Notes: generated by a model from the sequence alone, not told the origin. A stretch of DNA of 64,000 nt from Haladaptatus sp. DYF46 (GCF_021083305.1 NZ_JAJFAY010000001.1:186001-250000); one strand, 5' to 3'; shown: positions 40,726 to 49,950, numbered from the stretch's first letter. Made by a program: numbers and translations.

Positions 40726-42108
40726 TCAGTTCGAACTCATCGCTTTGTTGATGACGGACGAGTACGAGGATTCGCCCTTGTTGAACGACACCTTTTGGAG
40801 TATCTCACCGTTGTAGTCGTCGGTGAAGGTACTCGAGTACTTGTCGGACAGCTGCTGTCCGTAGCTGTTGTTCACGTATAGCGTCGAGGCCGTCTTGCCG
40901 CTGAGTCGTTCGGAGGAGACTTGCGCCATGACTTTGCCCTGCAGCAAGTCGCTCGGCGCGGTGCGGAACACGAAGTCGTCGTCGTCCAAGTTCGTCACGG
41001 TAAGCGCCGTGCTGGACGGCGAACAGCCGACGATTCCCTGCTTGATGTACACTTGCTGGCTGACGGGGATGTTGTTCCCGGAGGAAGCAGGGCCACAGAT
41101 GGCCGGGTATCCGGCGCTGACGAGCGCGTTCGCGCCGCTGAGCGACGCCGTTTTGGTCGTCTGTGAGTCCTCAACTTGGGAGTCGACGGTGATGTTGATG
41201 CCGGCGTCGTTGACCTGTTTGACCGGAATCTTCGCCGCGTTTATCATCAGGCTCCCGGTCGAACCGAGGTCGCCGGTTTCAGGCAAGAGGACGCCGACTT
41301 TCGCCGTCCGGTTCTTACCGCCGGGAGAGCTATCGGCCATCTCGCCGCCCGGTTCGCCTTCGAAGGAGATGGTATCCTCCGTCTTGATGCCACCGTCGGC
41401 ACTGGAGTCGAACTTCCAGACGTCGTAGGCCGCGGACGCCGGATCGCCCATCTTGTCGAAATCCACGACGCTCGATGCGCCTTGGTAGTTGATGTCCTCG
41501 CCGCGTGAGGCGGCCTTAACGGCCTCGACGAAGTCCGACGGGCCGTATTTCTGCCCACCGGGGTTGGCGACCCGGCGCATCTGGTCGCGAATTTTCGTTC
41601 CGTCGTTGGCCCCCGCCGCCACGTTGGCGAGGATGAGGATGGCAACGGCGTCGTAGGTATGGGAGTTGAACACGCCCGGTTCACGGTCGTACTCGTCTTT
41701 GTACAAATCCGTGAACGCCTTCTGGTTCGGCCCGGAGGCCGCCGGTGCGGTTCCGGTGACGTTCGCCATCTCGTTGCTGACCTCCTTGGGCAGCGTCGAG
41801 TCGCGGAGGCCGTCGGGAACGATTATCTTCTGTTTCCCGTCCGTACTCTTGTAGTAGTCACGGAACAACTGAATCCCGCTTTCCGGGTAGCCGATAACGT
41901 TGATGACGTCTGGTCCGCCGCTCGTGTTGCCGTTACCATCACCGCCATCGTCGGTGCCGTCACCACCGCCGTCACCGCTACCGTCGCCGGTGTCGCTCGT
42001 CTCGTTGTCGTTACCAGCACCGCCACCGCCAATACAGCCCGCAAGCCCGGCGATTCCGGTTGCACCCAGGCCCTTCAACACGTCCCGTCGTTCGATATCA
42101 TATCGCAT
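40726..42108 (-). CDS. Liv-type substrate-binding lipoprotein, apparently circularly permuted (copy 2)
   Basis: 460 residues. The Tat lipoprotein signal is RRDVLKGLGATGIAGLAGC (Cys25), followed by a Gly/Asp-rich spacer to about residue 64. The mature part starts VINVIGYPESGIQLF (69-83) and runs to AAYDVWKFD (226-234). A linker follows, then AKVGVLLPETGDLGSTG (269-285) and the terminal FNKGESSYSSVINKAMSSN. It is a close paralogue of the neighbouring gene with the same permuted order, so the arrangement predates their duplication. Both genes face the liv operon. Confidence 0.92.
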   Translation of the reverse strand: MRYDIERRDVLKGLGATGIAGLAGCIGGGGAGNDNETSDTGDGSGDGGGDGTDDGGDGNGNTSGGPDVINVIGYPESGIQLFRDYYKSTDGKQKIIVPDGLRDSTLPKEVSNEMANVTGTAPAASGPNQKAFTDLYKDEYDREPGVFNSHTYDAVAILILANVAAGANDGTKIRDQMRRVANPGGQKYGPSDFVEAVKAASRGEDINYQGASSVVDFDKMGDPASAAYDVWKFDSSADGGIKTEDTISFEGEPGGEMADSSPGGKNRTAKVGVLLPETGDLGSTGSLMINAAKIPVKQVNDAGINITVDSQVEDSQTTKTASLSGANALVSAGYPAICGPASSGNNIPVSQQVYIKQGIVGCSPSSTALTVTNLDDDDFVFRTAPSDLLQGKVMAQVSSERLSGKTASTLYVNNSYGQQLSDKYSSTFTDDYNGEILQKVSFNKGESSYSSVINKAMSSN

Positions 42109-42210
42109 GGACAGCGTTGGATATCGACCCTACCGTTATAAATCTACCTTTCGAGCTTTTTATGATTCTTTAAAAACGACAACTTTTCCCGTGGCGAAGC
42201 CACGATTCGT

Positions 42211-42774
42211 TCAGAAATCGCGGCAATCGGCACAGACCAGTTGCCCGTTGACGTTCGTCAAATCGTGGGTGAGCGCGCCGCAGACTTCACAGATGCTCTG
42301 GTTCGTGTATTCCCCGCCGCCGTTCGTCTCCATTCGGTCGCCGAGTTCGCTCTCGTCGATGTCCCGGTCGTTCGTGCGCGTGATGCTCGACGGCGACGCT
42401 GATGCGGAGATGACGTCCCGTTCCGTGAGAACGCCGAGGAGTTCGTCGTCGGCCCCCGTGACGATGATCCGTCTGATCCCTTGCTGTGCCATCATCCCCG
42501 CCGCGTCTGCGAGACTACGGTCGGGTGGGATGGAGACGACCGGCGTCGTCATCGCTTCCGAAACGGGGGTCTCCTTCGGGTCTTTCTCGTTTGCAACGAG
42601 GGAAAGGACGTCCGACTCCGTCATGATACCGACCGGTTCACGTCCGCGCAGGACGACGACGCTGCCAACCCCTTCATCGGACATGAGACGAACCGCACCC
42701 AACACCGTGTCGGATTCGCTGACTCCGACGTATTCCCGGGTCATCACGTCCCTCACTATGACTTCCGCATCCAT
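42211..42774 (-). CDS. Two-CBS-domain protein with C-terminal zinc ribbon
   Basis: 187 residues. Two CBS motifs (about residues 1-60 and 65-125; REYVGVSESDTVLGAVRLM and PVVSIPPDRSLADAAG) form one Bateman module that binds adenosyl nucleotides. A C-terminal ribbon has cysteine pairs CEVCG and CADC about 20 residues apart. No catalytic domain is fused, so it is likely a nucleotide-responsive regulator of an unknown partner. Confidence 0.88.
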   Translation of the reverse strand: MDAEVIVRDVMTREYVGVSESDTVLGAVRLMSDEGVGSVVVLRGREPVGIMTESDVLSLVANEKDPKETPVSEAMTTPVVSIPPDRSLADAAGMMAQQGIRRIIVTGADDELLGVLTERDVISASASPSSITRTNDRDIDESELGDRMETNGGGEYTNQSICEVCGALTHDLTNVNGQLVCADCRDF

Positions 42775-42931
42775 ATGTGAACGTTTGACACGATCGTCCT
42801 AAAAAGTATCCCCGGCATCTTTATTCCCGCATCGGGCGAACAGTACTAGCTACATTTTCGACGTCGATGCGAACGGTTCGGTGTCGTTGTAAACTGTTGG
42901 AAACCGCTCCCGGAGAATCGTTCGGAGACGG

Positions 42932-43690
42932 TTACTCGAATTCGATTCTACTACCGGTCCCACGACAGGTCTCCAGCGCGTGTTTCGCGTCCATGCCGGC
43001 GTCCTGTGGCACCCGTCCCTGTCCCACGCCGACTTTCAGTTCGACTTCCACCGTCTCCTCGACGTGCTGTATCACGTCCTCGTAGGCCGCCTCGTCCAAG
43101 TTCGGACAGACGGCGATGACGTTATCCCCGCCGACGAAAAACGAGAGCGAGTCGTGTGCTTTGCGCATGTAGCGCATTAGTTCGGCGTACCCCTGTTCGA
43201 TGTGGATGAACGAGTCGAAGGCGTTCACCTCGTCGGTGTAGTTGCCGGTCATGTCGTTCACGTCGAAGTGAGCCATCTGGACGTCGTCGTCCGTGCGGAA
43301 CTCCTCGTCTATCGTCCGTCCGTCGAGGATTTCGCGGCGCGAGCCGTCCTGTGCGCTGCCGGCGTCCTGTAGCAGTTCCGTGGCGTCGTGGAGCGCCTGT
43401 ACCGGACTCGTCCCCGTGGCGACGCTCAAACTGACGGTCACGGGATAGCGATTGCCGACCGATTCCTGTACGAGCGCGTGGTCGGAGAGCGAGAGGCCGT
43501 TCGTCACGGCCACCATGTTGTCGAACCGCGTGAAGAAGACGTACCCCTCTCGGTTGCCGATGAGCTGCGAGAGGTCGGCGTACAACCGCGATTGGAGCGT
43601 TTGGAGGTCCACTTCCCGGCGCGGTTCGGGCGTCACGGTCCACGGCCCGTAGTTGTCGATCTGAATCAACGTTATCTGGGCGTTCGTCAC
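42932..43690 (-). CDS. gch3: GTP cyclohydrolase III (archaeal, MJ0145 type)
   Basis: 252 residues with a GTG start. The family pattern is clear: an N-terminal QITLIQIDNYGPWTVTPEPR, then FFTRFDNMVAVTNGL and, in the second half, SFFVGGDNVIAVCP with the metal-binding acidic motif. The enzyme opens GTP to FAPy, the first archaeal step towards riboflavin and F420. No other riboflavin gene lies beside it. Confidence 0.93.
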   Translation of the reverse strand: MTNAQITLIQIDNYGPWTVTPEPRREVDLQTLQSRLYADLSQLIGNREGYVFFTRFDNMVAVTNGLSLSDHALVQESVGNRYPVTVSLSVATGTSPVQALHDATELLQDAGSAQDGSRREILDGRTIDEEFRTDDDVQMAHFDVNDMTGNYTDEVNAFDSFIHIEQGYAELMRYMRKAHDSLSFFVGGDNVIAVCPNLDEAAYEDVIQHVEETVEVELKVGVGQGRVPQDAGMDAKHALETCRGTGSRIEFE

Positions 43691-43875
43691 TGTTGGTCCT
43701 GACTTTGACGCACTATCGTATAAGCGGTCCTAATCGCGTTCCTCGTCTCAATAATGGAACGGAGAACGAGCCGACGACGGTAGGTTCTCGGGAGCGTGGA
43801 GAGGATGCGGAACGTCAGTTTTCGGACGGTTTCGATTCCGGGGGATTCAAATCTCCGTTCCACCTGCACCCCACA

Positions 43876-44616
43876 ATGAGTATCCCGTCGTTCGTCATCG
43901 GCATCGCGGGGGGCACCGGCGCGGGGAAAACGACGGTTGCCCGCGAGATAACGGAAACGCGCAGCGACTCCGTCACTCGCATTCCGATGGACAACTACTA
44001 CAAGGACCTCTCGCACCTCGATTTCGAGGAACGAACCGAGATAAACTACGACCATCCCTCGGCGTTCGAGTGGGGGCTCCTCCGCGACCATCTCGATTCG
44101 CTGCTCTCGGGGCAAACCATCCGGATGCCGCAGTACGATTTCAGCGTTCACAACCGCGAGGACGAACGCGTCACGGTCGAACCGACGGACGTCGTCGTCC
44201 TCGAAGGCATCCTCGCGCTGTACGACTCCGAGGTCAACGAGATGCTCGACCTGCAAGTCTACGTCGAAACCGACGCCGACGTTCGAATCCTCCGCCGAAT
44301 CGAGCGCGACGTCGTGGACCGCGGACGGGACCTCGAAGGCGTCATGGACCAGTACCTCTCGACGGTCAAGCCGATGCACGAGCAGTTCGTCGAACCGACG
44401 AAAAAGCACGCCGACCTCATCATCCCGGAGGGTGCAAATCGCGTCGCGGTCAACCTCCTCGAAGAGAAAGTTCGGGCGGAGACGCGCACGGAACACGCGT
44501 GGGACGTCGAGGAGGAGATTCGCCTCCCGACGGACGAAGGAACCGAGCGGAGGGAAGCGCCCGCCGCGACACCCGACGGTGGCGGCGAACGATGGTCGTC
44601 GGAAAAGTCGGAATAG
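43876..44616 (+). CDS. udk: Uridine kinase
   Basis: 246 residues. Walker A is GIAGGTGAGKTTVAREI, with MDNYYKDLSHL, NYDHPSAFEW and VVLEGILALYD following in the order of uridine-cytidine kinases. The last 40 residues are acidic and probably disordered. It phosphorylates uridine and cytidine for salvage. The ATG at 43876 begins the conserved sequence; the frame open upstream is not supported. Divergent from gch3. Confidence 0.93.
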   Translation: MSIPSFVIGIAGGTGAGKTTVAREITETRSDSVTRIPMDNYYKDLSHLDFEERTEINYDHPSAFEWGLLRDHLDSLLSGQTIRMPQYDFSVHNREDERVTVEPTDVVVLEGILALYDSEVNEMLDLQVYVETDADVRILRRIERDVVDRGRDLEGVMDQYLSTVKPMHEQFVEPTKKHADLIIPEGANRVAVNLLEEKVRAETRTEHAWDVEEEIRLPTDEGTERREAPAATPDGGGERWSSEKSE

Positions 44617-44937
44617 CTACGCGCGTTTCTTCTCGGGATTTTCGCCGACCGGGTGGTAGTCCCAGAAACCGCCGGTCCGCATCGCGTTGCCGACGCCCTT
44701 GTGGAAATCGGTTATCGTCTCGAACTCGGTCGGTTCGACGTGTTCGAAGATGTCGTCGACGCTGACGACCTTTTTGTAGTTGATTCGAATCGGGTCGTCG
44801 GCGTGTTTCTCGACGAACTCGTCGCGTTCGAGCGGGAAGTCCTCGTCCTCATCCAGTTTCTTCGCGAGGATAGCGAGTCCGTACTTGCGCCCACCCTCGC
44901 TCCCTTCTTCACCATCCGGGTCGTGAGGCCAGTCCAT
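44617..44937 (-). CDS. Small conserved haloarchaeal protein, function unknown
   Basis: 106 residues, acidic. RKYGLAILAKKLDEDEDFPL, PIRINYKKVVSVDDIFEHV and the end FWDYHPVGENPEKKRA look like a conserved compact alpha/beta domain; I recall similar proteins annotated only as DUF5785. Its stop is directly adjacent to the convergent udk stop. No motif suggests activity. Confidence 0.75.
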   Translation of the reverse strand: MDWPHDPDGEEGSEGGRKYGLAILAKKLDEDEDFPLERDEFVEKHADDPIRINYKKVVSVDDIFEHVEPTEFETITDFHKGVGNAMRTGGFWDYHPVGENPEKKRA

Positions 44938-44980
44938 GTTCGCATCTTCATTTGGGGAAGCAAAAGGATTGCTTTCTGTC

Positions 44981-45631
44981 TCACTGCCGAGACAGCGAGA
45001 GACCGGTTTCCACCAGACTCCGGTGGCCGCGCCGCAACCGCTCGGAGACGGCCTGATGTGAGACGCCGAGTTCTTCGGCGAGGTCCGTGGTCGTCACCTT
45101 TCTCGGAATATCGTAATATCCCCGCTTCATGGCGCTCCGTAGCGTTTCGTGCTGTTGTTGGGTGAGTTCGTGCGGGTCGTCCACCATCGTCGTCCGTTCC
45201 TGAACGTTTTGAACTTCGACGGGAACGTCGTTTTCGTGGCACGTCTCGTATATATTCGAGAGAATCTCGCGGTCCGAACATTGGATACGGAAGGTCCATT
45301 CGCCGTTCGCGGCCTGTGCCGTGAGGACGGCCGTATCGTCCATCGCGATCAGAGAGAGAGTTCGGTGGACCGAACGGTCCCACCCCATCGAAAACAACCC
45401 CCGATCCTTCAGCCTCGTCAGCAGCGTCGCATCCGTGACCGTGTCATCGTCCATGAACGCCCGCTCTACAGCGGAGATATCGGACGCCATGACGCGCAAC
45501 TGCGGCATCACGTGTTCTACGTTGTGTGCAACCACTCCTACGACTTCGAATCTCGCCTCCGGCACTCGCGAAAACGTCTCGTGAAGGGCGAATTCGCTCG
45601 TCGGGAGTGCGATTTCAGCAATCGTACTCAC
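44981..45631 (-). CDS. Bat-type helix-turn-helix transcriptional regulator (HTH_10)
   Basis: 216 residues. The C-terminal bacterio-opsin-activator DNA-binding domain is clear: LTQQQHETLRSAMKRGYYD, TTTDLAEELGVSHQAVSERL. The N-terminal 150 residues form the usual sensor-like half of this haloarchaeal family, whose ligand is unknown. The GTG at 45631 (VSTIAEIALP) matches the family N-terminus; another GTG at 45652 is possible. A TATA-like TTAAAT stretch lies near 45686-45694. Divergent from the malectin-domain gene. Confidence 0.88.
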   Translation of the reverse strand: MSTIAEIALPTSEFALHETFSRVPEARFEVVGVVAHNVEHVMPQLRVMASDISAVERAFMDDDTVTDATLLTRLKDRGLFSMGWDRSVHRTLSLIAMDDTAVLTAQAANGEWTFRIQCSDREILSNIYETCHENDVPVEVQNVQERTTMVDDPHELTQQQHETLRSAMKRGYYDIPRKVTTTDLAEELGVSHQAVSERLRRGHRSLVETGLSLSRQ

Positions 45632-45804
45632 AGGGGTTACAACAGACACCACCCTGTTCCTTGTTTTGCTTGCCAGTTCATGCTCATTTAAGTAAAGTCC
45701 GGGAAATTACGGGCTTATTTTCGGATCGATTGCACTTTAGCTGGTGTATAATTAACTGGATGGGGTTACGAACTTCGGAATATCGTGCGGCACATGCGAG
45801 GAAT

Positions 45805-46803
45805 ATGAGAAACATGTCAGGCTCTTCATCCGGTGGATTCATCCACGGAATACTCATCGGCGGTGGCGTCGTTTTCTTCGTTGCGGGACTAGTGATTGTG
45901 GCGGGGATACCGGGCGGCATCCTGGGACCGGCGGCGGGTGGTGCGGGTAACGGAACTACTCCGGCGGGAACGACACAAACGACGGGAACCCCGACGGAAA
46001 CCACACCGACAGCAACGACGACCACGACTGCTCAGCCGACGACGACGACCGAGACGGAAGAAACGACCGAGACGACCACACCGACGACAACGGCGACAAC
46101 GGCGACCACGACGCGGACGAGCGCCCCGAGCAAAACGGTTCGATACCGCGTCAACGTCGGTGGTCGCCGACTTCAGGCGTCGGACGGCGGCCCGGACTGG
46201 TTGGCTGACGGCGAAAACAACCCCACTCGGTTCGGGAACGCACGCATCAGCGGCAGTCACACGAACCAGACCGACGATCCGATGACGATGACCCCCGCCG
46301 TCCCGAAGGGGACGCCCGAAGCGGTGTTCCAAAGCAGACGCTACGACGCCGACGTGAAGGACGACCACAGCGACGACAGGGAGATGCAGTACCGATTCCC
46401 GGTGCAGAGCGGCACGTACGAGGTCAGGCTCTACTTCGTCGAATCGTACTTCGACGACTCGGGGTGGAACGACTACGAGAAGGGAGGCCCGCGGAAGTTC
46501 GACGTGGAAGTCGAAGGCAAGCGCGTCCTCCACAAGTACGATATGTACAAGGAACTCGGTCACGATCGGGGAACGATGAAGTCGTTCACCGTCACCGTCC
46601 GAGACGGCGTCCTCAACGTGAAGTTCCTCCACGACAAGGAGGATCCGATGCTCTCGGGCATCGAAATCGTCCGCGTGAACGAGGGCAACGTGAACAAGGA
46701 CCGCGGCGATTCGGACGGAACCGACGACCGGTCGTTGTCCCGTACGGCTGCAAACCAGCCCCTCCTCGCGGCGGTCACGGATTCGGGACTCGAAGCAGCG
46801 TAA
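45805..46803 (+). CDS. Membrane-anchored malectin-domain surface protein
   Basis: 332 residues. An N-terminal membrane anchor (GILIGGGVVFFVAGLVIVAG) is followed by a Thr-rich stalk of about 80 residues (TTETEETTETTTPTTTAT), typical of O-glycosylated surface spacers. A malectin-like carbohydrate-binding domain covers about residues 120-290 (VNVGGRRLQASDGGPDWLAD, GTYEVRLYFVESYF). The domain likely faces outside and binds a sugar or cell-surface glycan. The start at 45805 is preceded by GAGGA; a start at 45814 is equally possible. Confidence 0.82.
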   Translation: MRNMSGSSSGGFIHGILIGGGVVFFVAGLVIVAGIPGGILGPAAGGAGNGTTPAGTTQTTGTPTETTPTATTTTTAQPTTTTETEETTETTTPTTTATTATTTRTSAPSKTVRYRVNVGGRRLQASDGGPDWLADGENNPTRFGNARISGSHTNQTDDPMTMTPAVPKGTPEAVFQSRRYDADVKDDHSDDREMQYRFPVQSGTYEVRLYFVESYFDDSGWNDYEKGGPRKFDVEVEGKRVLHKYDMYKELGHDRGTMKSFTVTVRDGVLNVKFLHDKEDPMLSGIEIVRVNEGNVNKDRGDSDGTDDRSLSRTAANQPLLAAVTDSGLEAA

Positions 46804-47418
46804 CCGTCAAACGTCACTTCTTCGGAGAATCGACCGCGGTCCTTCCGACCTCGGTATCGATCGGTGGTACGAGTTGTCCGGTTACGCGTTCAATTTTCTC
46901 GTTATCGGCAGTTCTGTAGGCATATATAGGCGAACTGAATCAAAATATAAAGGGACTAAAGTAAATACTGCGTCGCTCCGAGTGCCCTTCCCGTGGAGGG
47001 CAATAGTCAGGCTTGGTTCGGCCTGTTTCCATAATTGGCTCTGTCATCCCCATTTGACATCGGGGAGCGCCATCCTTCTCCCCGTCTTTCGAGATGCGAA
47101 TAACTGGGCGTATTGAGGTCAAGACAGAGAGCCAGTACCGCTCGTTTCGGAGCTTGACTGATTGCTCGCAATTCCATAGTATCCCCTGTTCGAATCCTTT
47201 GCTCGGTGTCTCGTTCCATATCGTCCCAAACGATACCCGATCAATTCCGGGTTTGGCCCGGTCTAATGATCAAGGAGTGGAATTGGGATTCGAACAACGC
47301 CCGAGAACCTGCGCTCCGCGCAGAACCTCGGTCTAATTCAAATCTAAACGCCGTTTTCGCTGTTCGTGACTGCCGAGCACACGCTACGCGGTGCTCGGCG
47401 ATTACTCACACCGAAAAC
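46804..47418. other. Intergenic region downstream of tRNA-Ser, with a degenerate tRNA 3' end
   Basis: About 600 bases. The part at 46900-46970 is clearly AT-rich (repeated ATATA and AAATATAAAG). Positions 47275-47296 on the minus strand resemble the 3' end of the adjacent tRNA-Ser (T-arm TTCGAATCCCAATTCCAC). A GC-rich hairpin-like stretch lies near 47375-47400 (CCGAGCAC ... GTGCTCGG). No protein gene is convincing. Confidence 0.55.
47374..47398 (-). terminator. GC-rich inverted repeat downstream of tRNA-Ser
   Basis: GCCGAGCAC at the left arm pairs with GTGCTCGGC at the right arm across a short loop (ACGCTACGCG). It lies a few tens of bases past the tRNA-Ser 3' end on its strand, after a CCGTTTTCGG stretch. 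Termination or processing of the tRNA transcript is plausible. Confidence 0.35.
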
Positions 47419-47500
47419 GGTGGGATTGGGATTTGAACCCAAGAGGCATGACGCCACCTGCTTTCAAGGCAGGCGCAATAGGCCGCTCTGCCATCCCACC
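47419..47500 (-). tRNA. tRNA-Ser (anticodon UGA)
   Basis: 82 nt, class II. The acceptor stem is GGTGGGA/TCCCACC. The anticodon stem CTGC/GCAG encloses loop CTTGAAA with anticodon TGA. The long variable arm is GGCGTCATGCC and the T-loop TTCAAAT. No CCA is encoded. A second, degenerate 3' end lies downstream at about 47275-47296. Confidence 0.95.
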
Positions 47501-47647
47501 ACGGTCCGCCCTACTCGGCACCGGGTCTAAGAACTGTCGGTCTCGGGGCAGCAACGTATCGACGCAAACGAATGAGTCGACTGAAATATTATCCATGAAC
47601 ATTGGATCATAATCGTTTAATTCCCGTGGTGCATTTTCCGGGGTACG

Positions 47648-49096
47648 ATGCCATCACTGGACTTCGAACCGTTGACGTACGCGGAGTTGCCGGAGGACCG
47701 GCGACCGTCGTTCGGCCAAGCGCTCTTGCCCGTTCTCGCGACGATTCTGTTCCTCGCGGTCGGGTCGGCGTGGTTGGGGATGGACCCGCACATGCCGCTG
47801 CTGTGGGCCATCGTGTTCACCGGCCTCGTCGGCTACTACCTCCTCGGCCTCTCGTGGGAGGAGTTGTACGGCGGAATCGCTGACAGTCTGCTGATGGGAC
47901 TACAGGCCGTGTTCATCCTGTTCGCCATCTACGCCCTCATCGCGACGTGGATCAGTTCCGGGACGATTCCCGGCCTGATGTACTACGGGCTGAAACTGCT
48001 GTCGCCGTCGATTTTCCTGCCCGTGACGGCGATACTGTCGGGACTCGTCGCCTTCTCCATCGGGTCCTCGTGGACCACGGTGGGGACGCTCGGCGTCGCC
48101 TTCATCGGCATCGGGTCGGGACTCGGGATTCCCGCGCCGATGACCGCCGGGGCGATTCTCTCGGGCGCGTACGCGGGTGACAAACAGTCGCCGCTCTCGG
48201 ACACGACCAACCTCGCGGCGGCGGTGACGAACACGAAGCTGTACGATCACATCCGCGCGATGCGGAACGGGACGGTTCTGGCGTTCGGCCTCGCGGTCGT
48301 CGGCTACGCGATTCTCGGGTTGCGAGCGAGCGGTAGCGCCCAAGGTGGGCGCGTCGGCGACATCCAGCACGCGCTGCTCGGAACCTACCACATCTCGCCG
48401 CTGGTGTTCATCCCGCTCGTCGTGACGTTCGGCCTCGCGCTCCGCGGCTATCCCGCGCTGCCGTCGCTCGTCGCGGGCATCTTTTCGGGCGTCGGAACTG
48501 CCATCCTCGTCCAAGGGATGTCGTTCACGGCCGCGTGGGACGTCGTGCTGGCGGGAACGGCCCCGAAGACGGGAATGGATCTCGTCAACGGACTGCTCCA
48601 GAGCGGCGGTATCGAAGGCTCTGCGTGGACCATCAGCGTCGTCGTCGCGGCCCTCACCCTCGGTGGCTTGCTCGAAACGACGGGCGTCCTCGCGGTCCTC
48701 GCACATCGCCTCTCCCAATCGGTCAGCAGCGTGGGCGGATTGATCGCCGGAACGGGTGCGGCCGCCATGCTGACGAACGCACTCACGGCCCAGCAGTACA
48801 TGAGTATCGTCGTCCCCGGCATGACGCTCCGTAACCTCTACGACGAGTACGGACTCGACAGCAGCAACCTCTCGCAAGCCGTCGAATCCGCCGGAACGCC
48901 GACCGGCGCGCTCATCCCGTGGCACGCGGGCGCTATCTACATGGCCGGGGCGCTCGGCGTCTCGACGGTTTCCTACGCGCCGTACTACCTCTTCGGCTTC
49001 CTCTCGCCGATAATCCTGTTCGCGATGGCCGCCACCGGAAAGGGGATCGCGACCGATTCGTCGGAGAAGCAGGGTGCGGTCGCGTCGGCGGACTGA
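47648..49096 (+). CDS. nhaC: Na+/H+ antiporter NhaC family protein
   Basis: 482 residues with about eleven to twelve membrane segments. The family-specific stretches GAYAGDKQSPLSDTTNLAAA and GLLETTGVLAVLAHRLS are present, and the C-terminal LIPWHAGAIYMAGALG completes the domain. NhaC antiporters exchange sodium (or organic acids such as malate for lactate in close relatives) for protons; substrate choice cannot be read here. The N-terminal tail of 30 residues is acidic. Confidence 0.92.
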   Translation: MPSLDFEPLTYAELPEDRRPSFGQALLPVLATILFLAVGSAWLGMDPHMPLLWAIVFTGLVGYYLLGLSWEELYGGIADSLLMGLQAVFILFAIYALIATWISSGTIPGLMYYGLKLLSPSIFLPVTAILSGLVAFSIGSSWTTVGTLGVAFIGIGSGLGIPAPMTAGAILSGAYAGDKQSPLSDTTNLAAAVTNTKLYDHIRAMRNGTVLAFGLAVVGYAILGLRASGSAQGGRVGDIQHALLGTYHISPLVFIPLVVTFGLALRGYPALPSLVAGIFSGVGTAILVQGMSFTAAWDVVLAGTAPKTGMDLVNGLLQSGGIEGSAWTISVVVAALTLGGLLETTGVLAVLAHRLSQSVSSVGGLIAGTGAAAMLTNALTAQQYMSIVVPGMTLRNLYDEYGLDSSNLSQAVESAGTPTGALIPWHAGAIYMAGALGVSTVSYAPYYLFGFLSPIILFAMAATGKGIATDSSEKQGAVASAD

Positions 49097-49129
49097 CGGA
49101 CGATCGAACGACGACAGAACGAAAGCGAA

Positions 49130-49882
49130 CTACCGAACCAACTCCCGTTTTCCGTCCCGTTCTTCGACGCGCACACCGAGTTCGTGGAGGTACGACGCCG
49201 TGTTGACCGGGACGATTCGTTCCGCCGCGATGCGTGCGTTCAGCAGCGGGATCAGCGAGCGCAAGTCCGCGCCCGTCGCTACGCTCGTCATCGCGGGCAG
49301 GTAATCCACGTCGTGACCGGCATCGACGGCCCGATGCGTCGCCGTCTCGATTTCCGGCACGGCGTACACGTCCGTGAAGTCGATGGTGTCCGTCGCGCCG
49401 AGGTAGTACAGTCGCCCGTCGTCGGCCGGACCGAGGACGATTTCGCTCCGGCGGAGTTTCATCGCCGCGCTGTCTATCTCCTTTCGCGTCAGCATCGGCG
49501 TGGTGCCGTCCACGACGGCGACGGAGGCCACTCCCTCCTCTTGGAGCAGATGGGTCGCCGTGTTTCCGGCGCGCCCCGAGAACGTCTCGCCGACCTGCAC
49601 CTCGAAGCGCACCTCGCTCACGTCGTCGAGCGCTTCCTCGGCCAGCGCGCGGAGTTCCTCCTCGGAACTGCCGCTCCCCTCGTACTCGTCCGGAATCGTC
49701 TCGTCGGGGCGGTAGTTGACGAGCAGTTCCCCGCCGCTGTTCGCCGCCGCGAGGAACGTGTCTTTCAGCATGGCGGCGTACAGTTCCGTCGCCTCGGACG
49801 TGGAGAGCGGCGACGTTTCGGGGAGTTCCGGCAGGACGAATCCCTCGCGCGGCGGGTCGGCCAGTACGGCGATAGTGGTCAT
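49130..49882 (-). CDS. DUF2064 family protein (glycosyltransferase-like fold)
   Basis: 250 residues. MTTIAVLADPPREGFVLP is followed by a pattern like nucleotidyl/glycosyl transferases: VAVVDGTTPMLTRKEIDSAA and EIVLGPADDGRLYYLG. DUF2064 proteins resemble family 2 glycosyltransferases or nucleotidyltransferases (rSAM/selenodomain-associated transferase 1), but their substrate is unknown. The classical DxD metal motif is not obvious. Start at 49882, divergent from a small membrane gene. Confidence 0.8.
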   Translation of the reverse strand: MTTIAVLADPPREGFVLPELPETSPLSTSEATELYAAMLKDTFLAAANSGGELLVNYRPDETIPDEYEGSGSSEEELRALAEEALDDVSEVRFEVQVGETFSGRAGNTATHLLQEEGVASVAVVDGTTPMLTRKEIDSAAMKLRRSEIVLGPADDGRLYYLGATDTIDFTDVYAVPEIETATHRAVDAGHDVDYLPAMTSVATGADLRSLIPLLNARIAAERIVPVNTASYLHELGVRVEERDGKRELVR

Positions 49883-49950
49883 ACCCGCCCGTCGGGTCGG
49901 GAGCGCCTTGAAAGCCACCATTTTATGCCCTCCTCGTACCAATTTCGGCC

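Noticed and set aside
39301..42108. Permuted order explained by frameshift or misassembly
   Set aside because: Each gene is one uninterrupted frame with its own Tat signal, and two diverged paralogues share the same order.
45526..45804. Longer N-terminus for the malectin-domain protein
   Set aside because: The extension runs through the divergent regulator's promoter and start region, and the membrane anchor begins only after 45805.
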